NCBI GenBank assembly: GCA_026686845.1
Contig: JAIVEN010000011.1
Span: 28,692,501-28,756,500, forward strand
DNA length: 64,000 nt
Direction of reading: 5' to 3'
Source of the DNA: Adenanthera pavonina
Lineage: Eukaryota > Streptophyta > Magnoliopsida > Fabales > Fabaceae
In this document: in pieces, positions 1 to 11,936 of the stretch
How positions within the stretch are numbered: the stretch's first letter is position 1
Layout: every line of letters begins with the position of its first letter
Position numbers and translations under genes: made by a program
Notes under the pieces: generated by a model
What the model was told of the DNA's origin: nothing
The model's database searches: none
Seen by the model: only the letters and a program-made list of their open reading frames with translations

Positions 1-5
1 TTCAC

Positions 6-3000
6 CTTGTAGTGAGCAGAAGAATCATCAGATTGAGCATCAGGCCATTTCTTTGCATCCACCTCTATAGCTGAGTTGGCTTCCAGATTAGTAATAACAA
101 CCTTAAAACACAATCAATAAGCCTTTAGCTAGTTAAAGTCAAACGTATGATTTAGAAGAATGCAACCAAGACATGTACCTTGAGCGGATGTAGGACAACC
201 ATTGTACGAGGAGCTTCCTTGTTCAGTTCTTCCCTAACATGAAACTCAAGGCGCTCCACAGATATTAAAGTGCCATCACTGCATCAGAATGATTTTTTTT
301 TCTCTTTTTAAAACAAAACTAACCATAATTACTTTGATATATAAGGCCAGTTATATTTCTAAATGCATAATAAGCTAATAATTATTCATTTCTTGTACAC
401 AAGCAACGGTCTCTGGTCAAAGCTCTGCATGTGCTATTTCACAACAAACAAACGTGAAAACTCACGTAGCAGAACATAATCCAAATAATGTTATTCTGGT
501 GAATTTATTAATCATGTCTTTTTAAAAAAAAAAACATTTTTGCGTTTGTAGTTCTTTTTTTTTTTTTCTTACTTTGACCAAATTAGCAAAGTTAACTACA
601 CTGAGGCCATCTTAGCTGATTTGCCCTTTACCATCTTGCAAACATTTTTAATCATGTCTATCTTCAATAGTTTAATTCTTAATTATTGGTACTTTTCTAT
701 TATAAAACTTCAACAGTCTTTGTTAAAGTTTATCAACGATTTCATTCACACACACACAAAAAAATACATATGATTTATCCTCTAGGTTTTAAATTCAATT
801 ATAAATTGCATAAAAAAAATTCAACTATAAATACCAGTATTTAGCGTTTTCTTTATTAGCACTACCCATCTCAACTACAAAGCAATGAAAATTAATACAT
901 ATATTACAGTCACTTTATTTTGTAACTGTTCTTTTCAAAATGTGGCAGTCTGGCAGAGTAAGTGTCAATAGATACAAATCAGCTACATTTTCAATAATCA
1001 CAAGAGGTAGATAAAGTCCTTCAACGTTATGGCTTTTGCTTGCGAAGGGAAAATTAGGAGATCAAGGAAAAAAATAGATCCACAACACAACCTTCTTCAG
1101 CCACTGTAGTAGCAGTAATAGAAACAATATCTGATATCATTTTCAAGGCATACTTGACACGCAAGTAAGGAGTAAATGTTGATCAGTGGATGTACAATTG
1201 TATATTAGAATGCAAAATAATACGAATTTACACTACAACAAAAATTTAATTCCCATTCTACATGAACATTATAAAATCTCCACCATGACATTATAAACAT
1301 AGTTAACAAATGTTTAGAATAGGTGAATAATCTCTATATTTAATGAGAATAATTATTTCTCTAAAGGAGGTTATAAAGGTAATTAATATTTCCTTTCTTG
1401 GAGAGAATTATATCACTCATTAGAGAGATTAGTCAACGGACATTTATTGATTTTATTCTGTCATTTACTGCATTTATTCTCTCCTTTTTCCTTTCTTATC
1501 CTAGGTGAACGCTAGAAATAATTAGGATTTATTTTTTTCCTTTTTCTTCTATGGAGAGTAGCGTCTTCCTCCTCTATAAATTATTCCCTTTTTTTCTACT
1601 TGTATTATCATTTTTTTGACACAGAAAATGATATTTCCAGTTTCAATACACATGAAAATTGTTCAACAAATTAACAAAAACTCTGGGTTAATTTTCAAAG
1701 CAATAGAAGGGGCTATAACCAGTTTAGACTGCAATCAATTTGACCAAATAATTAAGAATAACCAGAAGCAAACAGCAGCAAAACTTTCTAAGTTAAGGAA
1801 ACATAAAAATTTCAAACAATTGAGGTATGAACTATGAACCAATGGGTAAGATATTTCAAATATTTTTTTTTCTGTACTAGAAACTTAAATTCTTATCTAA
1901 TACAACTAATTTTCAGCCATGATGATGGTCACATAAATAGAGTATTTATCTATGAATTCGTGGCCTACCTTCTAGTGATTCCAATTCCTCGAACAAAAGC
2001 ATTGATTGCAGTTGGAGTCACACCTCTACGCCGTAAACCTGCTAGTGTCATTAGACGAGGATCATCCCAACCATCAACCCACTTCTCCGTCACAAGACGA
2101 TTTAGCTTTAACAGCAACACATAATCAACAATTAGGAGCAAAAAACTTGTTATGAACAAATTTTAACATGTTCAAAACAATTGCTCACCTTACGCTTTGA
2201 CATAACTGTGTTAGAGATATTCAACCTTGAATATTCCCAGACATAAGGTTGGTAGAGGCCCAACACATGCAATAACCAATAGTATGATGCACGACGAGTC
2301 TCAAATTCAAGTGTACACAGCTGCATGATTTATGCATAAATTGGATAAAAAACATAACACTTGGCAAGATAATAATCATATAACAAAATAGGCTTAAATC
2401 ATAGCGTGATTTTACACACTAGGAAAGATAATAAATCATAAGAAACTGCCCTAAAAAGAATAAATGAAAAGCCAACGAAAAAAATAAACATTAGATCAAA
2501 AGAGCTCTTCAATCCCATTAAAGAAAACATCATTTGACGCCCAAAGATAATACAAAAAGCACCTCTATCCCAAGTAAGGCGTGGATAAAACTCTAATTGA
2601 AAATTCATACATTCCACTCCATCCATAAACACTATGAACCAGACAAAACAGTGAAATAAAAAAAAATCATACACCATCAGTCTGGAAACCACTAAATCAA
2701 ATCCTTAGAGAACATGAAATTTTTTAATGTGCATATAAGACCAAGCCAGCCTTCCATGAAATGGTTGTAAATTTATAACATTATAAATTATAAATTACAA
2801 CATAAGATTTCACTCACTTTCTCAACATACAAATATCTTAAATCGAAATAACACAATGAGAAATTTAGTGAAAGTGAACTTACTGAATGTGTGACATTCT
2901 CAAGAGAGTCTGCAATGCAGTGGGCATAATCATAACTGGGATAGATACACCACTTGTCTCCAGCATGTGGGTGAGGGGTAAACTAAAGGCATAAAGCATT

Positions 3001-6000
3001 CACACCATAAGATTTTATCATGCCCATTAAACTTTTAAGTTATCATATCAAACACATTTGACTGCATACTCACCTTAATTCGGTATGCAATGAGGTCATA
3101 CATATTGTAATTATCACTCTGCATGTCTTGCTTCATTCTAAGAGTCGCTTTTCCTTCTTCAATAAGACCAGTTCTCATATCCTCAAAGAGTTTCAATGAT
3201 TCAGTAATTGGTCTGTCCCTCCAGGGACTGTTCAATTTCTTCTCCCTATACTCCTTTATCTCTTCTGGTGTCTGAAAACCAAATCATTTAAATGCATAAG
3301 TTGTTATCATGGCAATCAAACAAAATCAATTGATGTAATTATCTTATCCTCTATTAATTCATATTTGGAACACTTCTTGGCATAAAAATTATTTGGTGCA
3401 CACAAACAATTTTATCCCAGCTGATACAATTTCATGCAAATGTGAAAGCTACTGGAATCTGCCGAAAGACTAAGAAATCATACTTTGGATGAGTCAATTA
3501 GTAGCTGAAGCATTTATCTCATCCATCACAAAGGGATGGACTGACAAATCACTTGACAGAACAGTTTATCATCTATATTCGTGTTGATAATGTATAGAGA
3601 TGTTTTATAACTAACCTGATGATCAACATATGCATGCCCCCTTCTTATGAGCTCCACAGCTAATTCATACAGTTCTTGGAAGTAATCACTGGTATAAGTA
3701 ATCTGCATAAGGTGCAAATCCTTTTAAAAAATAAAAAAGGAGTAAGTTTAGCAACAAAAGAATTGTCAACAATGTGAACATACCTTCAATGGTTCCCAAC
3801 CCATCCACCTCACAATTTCTTCAATGTGATCAATATATTCTCTCTTTTCTGCTTCAGGATTTGTATCATCATACCTAGAGCATGAAAGATCATGTTAAAT
3901 GTTCCTTTAGAAAGCTGATGGAAGCTTCGTAGACATTTAACGATTGTCTGTAAAAGTCAAACCTGAAAAGCTCTGATGTGGAAGATAGTAATCATGGCAT
4001 GAACATTTCTTTTGCAATATATGAATTTCATCATAAAATTGCATTGGCAGAGAAATGTAATTATCTTAAAGATTTTAATATAACAAAATTGACATGGGTT
4101 TGAGACCAAGATAGGCTAGGAGTGAGACACAACTCCCACTTATAGTGGAGACTCTCCCCTCATATCAGTCTAGCTTTCAGGGGTGACCAAGTGGGTTCTC
4201 CACTTCTCAACATAAAAATTGATTGTAAATGGATCACAAGATCAACGACATAGCATGTCAGTCACCATTTTATTTACTTTTTTCGCAAAAGAAAAAATTC
4301 AACTAGAAAGAGAAGGATCTGCAACTAGCTGGAGGATAAAATCCACAGACCAGAAAATACAATAGAAACTCCAAAAAGAACACATTAACAAAATCATTAC
4401 AAAGCCTAACAGCATAAAAGAGTGGCTCAATCCCTTTGTACATCAGATAAGAAGTAGCCCTTAAAAAGACCATGCTGAGTGCCAAATGAAAGCCATAATG
4501 GTTCTATTGAATAAAACAAATAGAAGAAGAAATTCCCTTGAAAATGTGTGCATTCCGCTGAAGCGAAATAAATCACAAAATCATAAACCACAAAGAGCTA
4601 TAAAACACTAATACTTCCAAAGTAGTATCGCATCTGACACACGTCAGATATGGACGACACTTAAAACTGCATCTAACCACTAAAAATATCTAGTCATGTC
4701 ACAATGAACAGATCAAAATTTGTCCCATATCCACTTCAGTATCAATTCTTTTTAGCCATAGTTTTGTTTTGCTTGTCACAAATAGAAAGAAATTGCACAA
4801 AGATATAAAGACACATCCAACGTTAGCCAAAATGCTAAAGTGCTAATTCCACAGGTATCTCACTGATGGACAATGGAGAAATTAAATAAGGCAAAGTTTT
4901 CTATAAGTAAATAAAATACTAACATTTCTTCAATGCCATTTCACACACAAAATATGTTGTATCAAACAAAATTAACATCATTCAAAGTTCTATTAATTTC
5001 ACTCTTCAATTATACGATTGGTGCTAGAAATGTTTAGAGGGCTACAAGTCAGTGGAAGCAGGTAGTGTTTTGCAAGAAACTCATAAATATAGCACATCTG
5101 AAGCCTGATTTTCCTATCTTTCATCCTCGTCAGCTATTCCTACGATGAGAGGACTTACTACTAAACCAAATAATCAATCTTTTCAAGGGCTTCACCAAAC
5201 TGTCTATAGCAGTCAGTATACCAGCTAAATAGCTCCTAAATAACCCAGCCAATCCTCCCCCGAAAATATAAAAACTTTTTTAAGCTAGAGGTCCTTCATA
5301 TACATGAGCGGCAGGTTTGCAATCCACTTGTGTTATACAGCACAAAATTGCCAGATTGCCTGACTAATGACTAAAACATTAAGTAGGTAGTAGGTACAAC
5401 ACAAGAAGAAAAACTCAATCACCATAATGAAGAGCTGTAAAAGGATTTTTATACAAAAATAATGCATGAATCATAAAGCAACTCAATCTTTTGAGTTTAT
5501 ACTAAAACAATGAAGCTGTAAAAAAGGGTAGAAACCTAAAAAGTAAAGAACAATAAAATTTAGAACTCGTATGTTTGACATACTAAACATGCCCCAATAG
5601 ACAATCACCAAATGTTTAGTGTCCAAAAGAGTGCCATCTAACCTTTCCAGCAAAGAAACACCAGTATCATCAAAAATATATAAAGGGAATTAATAGCAAG
5701 CATAATCACCTTAGGTAACAGCCTCCACCTCGATCTTTTGCGAAGCCAAAATCAATGAACATTGCCTGAGTAATAATTACGTTAATAAAAAGGATATACA
5801 TTAATTAGCATTGCTATCATAATCTAATACATATTTATGTACCTTGGCATGACCAATATGTAGGTATCCATTTGGTTCAGGTGGAAAGCGGGTCAAAACA
5901 CTCCCACCCTTTGCGTTTAAGTGTTTTTCAAGAAGCCCCTTTCTGTCCATAAGGTGCTTGTCAAGAATCTCCTTTTTAGCTTTCAAGTGCTTGTCAAGAA

Positions 6001-6537
6001 GCTCTTTTGTATTGCAACATCTCAGAATACTACCATTGCTAAAAGATACTTCAGTATGCACCTGAAAATCAACAAAATGCTCATCAGCTGTTATAGATAC
6101 GAGCAAATGTTAGCAGAACTGTTAACCTTTTACCAAGAAACCCAGCATCTAGGAAAATAAAGTCTTGAAAGTCTTGAAGACATCACAAACTAGAAAGTTT
6201 TAATGTAGTTATAAATCACCCCACAGCATGGAAACTATCACATGAAGTGATCAACTAACAGTAGATTGAAATAACTTCACAGAATAAAAGCACAATAACA
6301 AAGTGAGACGTGAGCTCACAGCATAATATAAAAGAATGAATGACTATGAAAGTAATCAATAGAATCAGGCAATTATATACCTTGAAATTTTCCTCTGGAT
6401 TAGGGAATATTAAAAATGGATTGAGATCTTCTTCAGATGGCTTTTCTGGAATCGGAACATCAGTTGCCTTACCCTATGTAAGCACATAAGCAAAATTGTA
6501 AAAATCCTCCTCTATCCATGACATAAGAAGCAATGAG

Positions 6538-6606
<69 letters not shown>

Positions 6607-8588
6607 ACACACAACGCAAAAGAACTAACCTCTCCTTTAGCTGGCTTCTCTTTCTTCCTTTTTACAGGTTTTTCATCATCAGCAGCTGTCCTTTCACCAA
6701 GCAGTTCATATAATTTTGCATCCATGAGTTGCTGTAACATAAGAAAGGCAGAAGAGGGACAGTTAAAAAGCACTATTAAAAATTACAATATAAAGAGAAT
6801 GATAATTTATTTGTATTAGCTTTCTTTCATAGCCATCATCACCTTGGCAACTTTTGCATCAGCCCATGGGTGCCTCTTCCGCACATGCCCCAGTAGTTCA
6901 CCAACTAGCAGGAAAAAAATGTTGACATTCGTAAGTGCCAAACGGGTCTATTGTTTAAATTGAAGAGGAATATGAGTTACCATCAATTGCAACAGAATAA
7001 ATTCTAAAACCATACTTTATTAGAACTAAATAAAATGAATCAAAATATAATAATTGGTGCTTAGAGGGGAAAGGATGGGAGTAGTTAACCTCCTTTTCCA
7101 TTCCCCTAAATTTTTAAAACTTGCAGACAAAGGTCTTAATCCCTCTTTGTTATTTATCTTTTCACTCTAATTAGTAGATTCCACGAGAATGGAGAATTGA
7201 ACATCTACCATTAGTTCGATACCGTTGCTCCACAATAGTAGCCTTATTCTCTTCCACTACATCATTAACAGTCTGCATGATTTCTTCCATTGAAACCTCA
7301 ACACCTGCTCATGTATGTAAAGAAATTAGAAACATCGATCGATATTGCACCACCACTCAACATTGAAATCAATATAAGTGGGAGAAAACAAAACTGTTAG
7401 CAATATATATAAGATGAAAAAAAGGATTGACCACTACAGTCAACTTTATGATATTGCTCTTTCTATCATACCAACACCACAAGCTTCTTCAAACTTCCCC
7501 AAATCAAGATGCTCAGGCCCTGCAGCACCAAGAAAGGATAGTGCCGCATCTAACTGTGCTGTTGTTTTTATCTGCAATAAAAATTATCGTGAGACTAAGT
7601 TTAATACTCTGATGTATAAATTTATCTAGGCCAACTTAGTGTCCGTTTGGATTATCTTTTTGTAAAAAATCTTTTAGAATAATCACAGTTTACAAAAATG
7701 AAATTTAGATAAAAGCAGATAAGTTTATTATAAACCTGTTTGAATAAAAGTAGGAAAAATGATGGTTAGAAACCATGGTTTGGTTTGCAAAAATGCAAAC
7801 CAAACAGGCACTCAACCGCAGTAGATTTCATGATAAACGTATATCATCTAAGTAATGAAAGACAGCATGGAATGATATAATCCCACAAGATAAACAGCAA
7901 TAACGACATTGCATAAGCGAAGCATAGAACAAGACAAAGAATCTATTCTGAACACCTTGGATGAAACAATGTATTGCAGCAGTGTTGGACGATGCACTAA
8001 GGCATTGGCTGGGTACTTCGTAGCAACCTGCCAAATGAATTAATGGCAAGAATTATTTCAGTAAATATAGATAAAACAACAGGGAAAAAAACAGTAATAT
8101 GAACTATTTTTATTTAGTATTGTAGAATTCATATAAAATACAATGCAATCATTCCAATGAGTTTTGCTGCATGCAGGAAGAAAGAAGAGCATTTTTATTT
8201 CCCACTAACCCATCCAGGGAAAATTAACTGTTCCCTACGACGTATCTTACCGTGTAAAGTAGATTTCCTACAGTCCGATTGCATCCATCGGTAACACCAG
8301 CCTTAAAACAAAGCCAAATAAAAATATAAAATTAGTCCAAAAATGAAAACTTTAAATTTCCCAGTCGACAGTGTCAGTAGAGATTTAGCTCCGGAACAAA
8401 ATCCTTCCACCAGCAACGAAGCTTCTGGTCCAAACAGCAAGTTCGAGTACCTCATTAATGACAGCAGTGAGATTGGCTGTGACTTTGTTGTTAGCAATTG
8501 TGTTTCGAGCTGTGCGTTCGTCTAAACTGATCTTCAGAAATAGCTCCAAGCACTTATCTTTATCGGAGTTGTCATCCTTAGTCGGCAT
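6..8588 (-). CDS. GlnRS: Glutaminyl-tRNA synthetase, 3' end cut off by the window
   Basis: Class I synthetase that charges tRNA-Gln with glutamine. Exons, read on the minus strand: 8588-8451, 8302-8252, 8027-7956, 7571-7472, 7304-7209, 6904-6843, 6731-6630, 6473-6381, 6061-5843, 5765-5710, 3874-3784, 3702-3616, 3271-3074, 2982-2884, 2320-2189, 2105-1969, 278-179, 101-6. All introns are GT-AG and the phases join cleanly into 643 codons with no stop. Residues 1 to about 190 form the eukaryotic N-terminal appended domain, followed by a Lys-rich linker (about 194-206). The HIGH motif is at 306-309 (context RFPPEPNGYLHIGHAK). The KMSKS-equivalent MSKRK is at 528-532. Plant GlnRS is about 795 residues, so roughly 150-175 C-terminal residues (most of the anticodon-binding region) lie off the left edge. 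The start is the first ATG, followed by the family-like MPTKDDNSDKDK. Oddity: an extra 22 residues just before the catalytic core (see repeat at 5909-6007). Exon edges rest on reading frame and splice consensus, not on transcripts. Confidence 0.95.
279..1968 (-). other. GlnRS intron 16 (1.7 kb)
   Basis: AT-rich intron between exons 16 and 17. It holds short poly-T and poly-A runs and small open frames with no recognisable domain. I see no gene or clear transposon in it. Confidence 0.8.
3875..5709 (-). other. GlnRS intron 10 (1.8 kb)
   Basis: The longest intron of the gene. A less AT-rich patch at about 4090-4205 and a 60-codon minus-strand frame at 4303-4485 stand out slightly in composition, but neither matches a family I know and neither has convincing terminal repeats. 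Confidence 0.75.
5909..6007 (-). repeat. Three tandem 33-bp coding repeats inside GlnRS exon 9
   Basis: Codons 257-289 of the synthetase are three in-frame 11-residue units: KELLDKHLKAK, KEILDKHLMDR and KGLLEKHLNAK. From my knowledge of plant GlnRS, one such unit (NTKE-x-LDKHLK) normally leads straight to GGK and the RFPPEPNGYLHIGH core, so two units appear to be added. The units have diverged at synonymous and replacement sites, so the expansion is not brand new. The pattern suggests a short amphipathic charged helix. Confidence 0.9.
6539..6604. repeat. Hexanucleotide microsatellite (TATATG)n
   Basis: About ten to eleven near-perfect copies of a TATATG-type unit within GlnRS intron 7 (6474-6629). 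It is likely length-polymorphic. Confidence 0.95.
7638..7813. mobile_element. Small MITE in GlnRS intron 3, Harbinger/Tourist-like
   Basis: About 175 bp with imperfect inverted ends: GTGTCCGTTTGGATTAT on the left and the reverse complement of GTGCCTGTTTGGTTTG on the right. Its interior (an AATGAAATTTAGATAAAA-type stretch) matches the element at 24452-24812 in reverse orientation, so they are one family. Flanks are TTA and TCA, an imperfect 3-bp duplication. Confidence 0.6.
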
Positions 8589-9212
8589 TCTCTAACAATC
8601 AGGGGAAAACACCCAAAATGAGCATAGATGAAGATTTGAGAAATGACCCAAAATTCTAAAAATCAAGGACAAATAAATCGCAGTATCAAAGTTTCCCCCA
8701 TTCCTTATCAGCCATGTCTCAATAAACCCAACCAAGGTATTAAAAGTTGCATGTGATTCAGAAAATGTAGATTGGGAAGGAGTAAACCAACCTCTGGTTC
8801 CAATCCAATACAGAGAAAATAACTATGGATGAGGAAGAGGGCTACAGGGTTTTAGGAGATTGATAACGAGAGAAGGATGGCTGCCTCCGCGAGGTTTAGT
8901 GAGACAAAGTGATGAGCAGAAATGCAGAATCTCGGGGCGTTGTGGCGTGGGTTTGGGGACGACAGAATCCCCTTTTTTTTTTAGTAAACCGAGGACTATA
9001 GATTCTTCGCTCTTGTTATGCTCTCCTCTTGTAAATCCCGTTCCCGTCTCCGGGTTGACATTTCTGCTGCAATGTGGGCTTCAGGTAATGAGTAGCTTGG
9101 GCTTTACGCATATGGGCTATTCTGGTTACGAGTACGGGTTTTGTGGGAAAGGAAATTTGCTGCCCAAAACAAAAAAAAGTTGACCCCAAAAAAGAAAAAA
9201 ACATGCTGAAAT
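8589..9212. other. Upstream region of GlnRS
   Basis: This should hold the 5' leader and promoter of the minus-strand synthetase gene. It is more GC-balanced around 8850-9100. No clear TATA box was found. Small plus-strand frames here carry no recognisable domain. Confidence 0.5.
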
Positions 9213-9229
9213 AATAGGCCATCGAGTAA

Positions 9230-10184
9230 ATGCCAAGTGCCAAAGGTGTGGTGAAGCTTATGAGACCACCCTACATGACATACGTGATTGTCCCCAGTGG
9301 GTAAATATTGGACTCTTGGTGAAACTTACTAGTAGAATCAGATTTTTCTTTACTGATTTGAGAGATTGGCTTGTTGAAAATTTCAGTTGTAACATTTGAC
9401 AAATGGAATATCATCTTTAGTATTGCTTGTTGGTTTTTTTGGAAGTGGAGAAATAAAGTTCCAATTAATGGTGGATTGTGGATATCTATCAGACCTATTT
9501 CCAAGATTTTGAGATTTATTGAAGATTTTAAGGGGAACAAGAATAGACATTTAGCCACCCATAGTGAAACAATAATGATTAGGTGGCAAAGACGAGATGA
9601 AGGGTGGTGGAAGTTAAATATAGATAGAACTTCGAAAGGACGAGAAAGCTAGATATGAAGAGCTTGTTCTTGATCATCAACTATAAATTTGGCTTTCATC
9701 ATTTTATAGGCAAGTTAAATGCTTTGATGGCTGAGCTTTGAAGATATATTAAAAGGCCTACAACTTTGTTGTGACAAAGGCCTTAGACAAGTTATTTTGG
9801 AATGTGACTCCAAGGTTACAGTTAAAACTATAAAAGATAATGGAGGGTGATAAACAATAATGGAGGGTGAGTCAAGGGATCTAGAATGCTTGAAAAAAAT
9901 CCATCATTTACTACAACATGACTAGATTGTTAAGATCCGTTTAAAGAAGAAAATAGATGTACAAATTGGTTGGCTAGTTATCGTATATCCACGGAATTGG
10001 GTTACTTATAGTATATTCACGGAATTGGGCATGCAATTACTGGAAGTGCCTCCTTTGAGTTTTGAAGGAATTCTCCATGAAGATATCGTGGGAGTTACTT
10101 AACCTCATGATGTTTTTGTGAACTGATTTTGTTTTTCTTTCTTTTTTCTTTTGGGTTTTTTACCCTGTTTTGTACCCCAAAAAA
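9230..10184 (+). mobile_element. 5'-truncated LINE (L1-like) remnant
   Basis: Decayed 3' part of a plant LINE. A zinc-binding region (CQRCGEAYETTLHDIRDCPQW) starts at about 9248. An RNase H-like start (IRWQRRDEGWWKLNIDR) lies at about 9576, more RNase H (GLQLCCDKGLRQVILECDSK) at about 9757, and the tail ends in a short A run. Stops and frameshifts are present. Imperfect target-site duplications flank it: 9213-9229 and 10185-10201 match at 14 of 17 bases (core CCAT-GAGTAA). Confidence 0.85.
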
Positions 10185-10365
10185 ATTAAGCCATTGAGTA
10201 ATAAGTAAAATAAACAGTGAAATATGAGTATGTGTGAACAGTAAGATAACTAAAATTGGGTTTGTTTGAAGTCTCACCAGCTTGAAAAGTCGACTCCTCC
10301 TTCTTCCTTCTTCTTCACTGATTCCTTATTCAACGTCAATCTCAAATTCGAGGAAATCTCCCCCA

Positions 10366-10590
10366 TCAGAGAAACACCACTGGCCATATGAGGTGGCTAA
10401 AATCTGCAATGGAATCAGTGATGGTGAGTGACACAGAAGAATTACTGTCAACGTAAAGAATGTGAGGCTTGCGAGGGTAAGGATGCCATATGAGACTAGA
10501 TGCAAAGGGGAAGAAGTGTCGGAGAGTGAGGGAGAGTGAGTGTGAGAGAGTGGGAAGAACAGTTTGGTAAGGAGATGGAGTCAACCTTTT
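10366..10590 (-). pseudogene. BAHD acyltransferase N-terminal fragment
   Basis: The minus-strand frame contains LPTLSHSLSLTLRHFFPFAS, then an LIWHPYPRKPHILYVD stretch and SLTITDSIADFSHLIW. This is the pattern of the N-terminal part of plant BAHD enzymes of the anthocyanin or flavonoid malonyl/aromatic acyltransferase type, where a 'SLxxTLxHFFPLAG' stretch precedes a strand ending in 'DSDADFxHL'. The catalytic HXXXD and DFGWG motifs are missing. Only about 65 codons remain, with no continuation on either side, so this is a dead fragment. It could derive from a nearby intact paralogue. Confidence 0.7.
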
Positions 10591-11010
10591 TTGAGGATAA
10601 ACGAAAATTGATAAGGATTGGACTGAATTAGAGTTTATGCGATTGTTTAATATTTGCTATCATATTCTTTAGCGAAAATATAACATTATTTGTTTGTCAT
10701 CTGTGCACCATTTGGTTGATTCTTCCAAAAAGTTTCTTCACGTGTTATATATTTTTATTGAAGGACACAAACATCAAAGGACCTGTGCTTTAAGTTTTAT
10801 CCTTCAACAAGTGTAACAAAAATTTTATGTCTGCATACGACCTAAATGTTTTTCTAAATTCAATATTCTTGGCAAACTCATATGAAGGCAGTGAAATTTA
10901 AAAAAAAAACTGTTATTATCATTATTTGGGACATCTTCAATTACAATTCATGATAATAATATGTCATTTTACTTTTACAAATGTATTTATCAGATTGTTG
11001 CCTGGTCTTG
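10591..11010. other. Intergenic AT-rich DNA
   Basis: No gene or repeat recognised between the acyltransferase fragment and the RTE LINE. Confidence 0.6.
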
Positions 11011-11936
11011 ATCCTCATCAACAACAATAATAATAACATTAACCTTATCCCACTATATGAGGTTGGCTACATGGATTATATGACGTCAATGGGTTCTATC
11101 AAATACCATCTCATCAGATAAATCATTTCTTTAAAGGTCATTCCTTATAACTTCTCTTAATGTCCTTTTTTGTCTTCCTCTACATCTTTTGATATGACTC
11201 TAAACCATTTAATTAACTATTCTCATTGATCCTCTTGCCCTCTTCTTTGTACATGCCCAAACCACCTTAATGATTTTTCATCATTTTCTCCTTGATAAGT
11301 GTTACTCTAATTTCTCTTTGTATACAATCATTTCATATTTTATCCAATTTTATATGATCACACATCCATCTCAACATTCTCAACCTATTACTTCCATCTC
11401 ATGCTCTTATTGTCCTTTCAAAACCCAACATTTACTACTATATAGCATCACTGGTCTTATAGCCATTCAATAAAATTTTTCTTTAAGTTTAGTAGGCACC
11501 TTGCGATCATAAATAACTCCCGATACTTTTCTCCACTTTAACCACCCAGCTTGTATCCTATGTATAACGTCTCCATCAATTTCACCATCATTCTGTAAAA
11601 TCAACCCTAAATATTTGAACTTTGACACCTCTGAAATGGTTTGCTCTCCAATTTTTACCTCAAAATCATTTCTAATTGACCTCTTATTAAATTTGTAATG
11701 CATATATTCTGCCTTATTTCTACTCAAGCAGAAACATTTTGATTCTAAAGTGTGTCTCAATAATTCAAATTTACAGTTGATATCTTCTCTTGAGTCATTA
11801 ATTAAAATTATGTCATCTGTGAAGAGCATATACTTTGGAATTTCCTCCTGTATATGTTCTGTTAGAACATCCAAAACAAAATCAAACACTTATGGACAAG
11901 GAAGATCCTTGATGTAGGTCTATTCTTATAAGAAAG

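Noticed and set aside
4090..4205. Possible tRNA or SINE in GlnRS intron 10
   Set aside because: Slightly unusual composition, but no cloverleaf, A/B boxes, A tail or target duplication that I could confirm.
4303..4485. Small minus-strand frame in GlnRS intron 10
   Set aside because: No domain, and it is enclosed by an intron whose splice sites and phase are well supported.
8860..9183. 107-codon plus-strand frame upstream of GlnRS
   Set aside because: No recognisable family; it lies in the expected promoter and leader of the opposite-strand gene.
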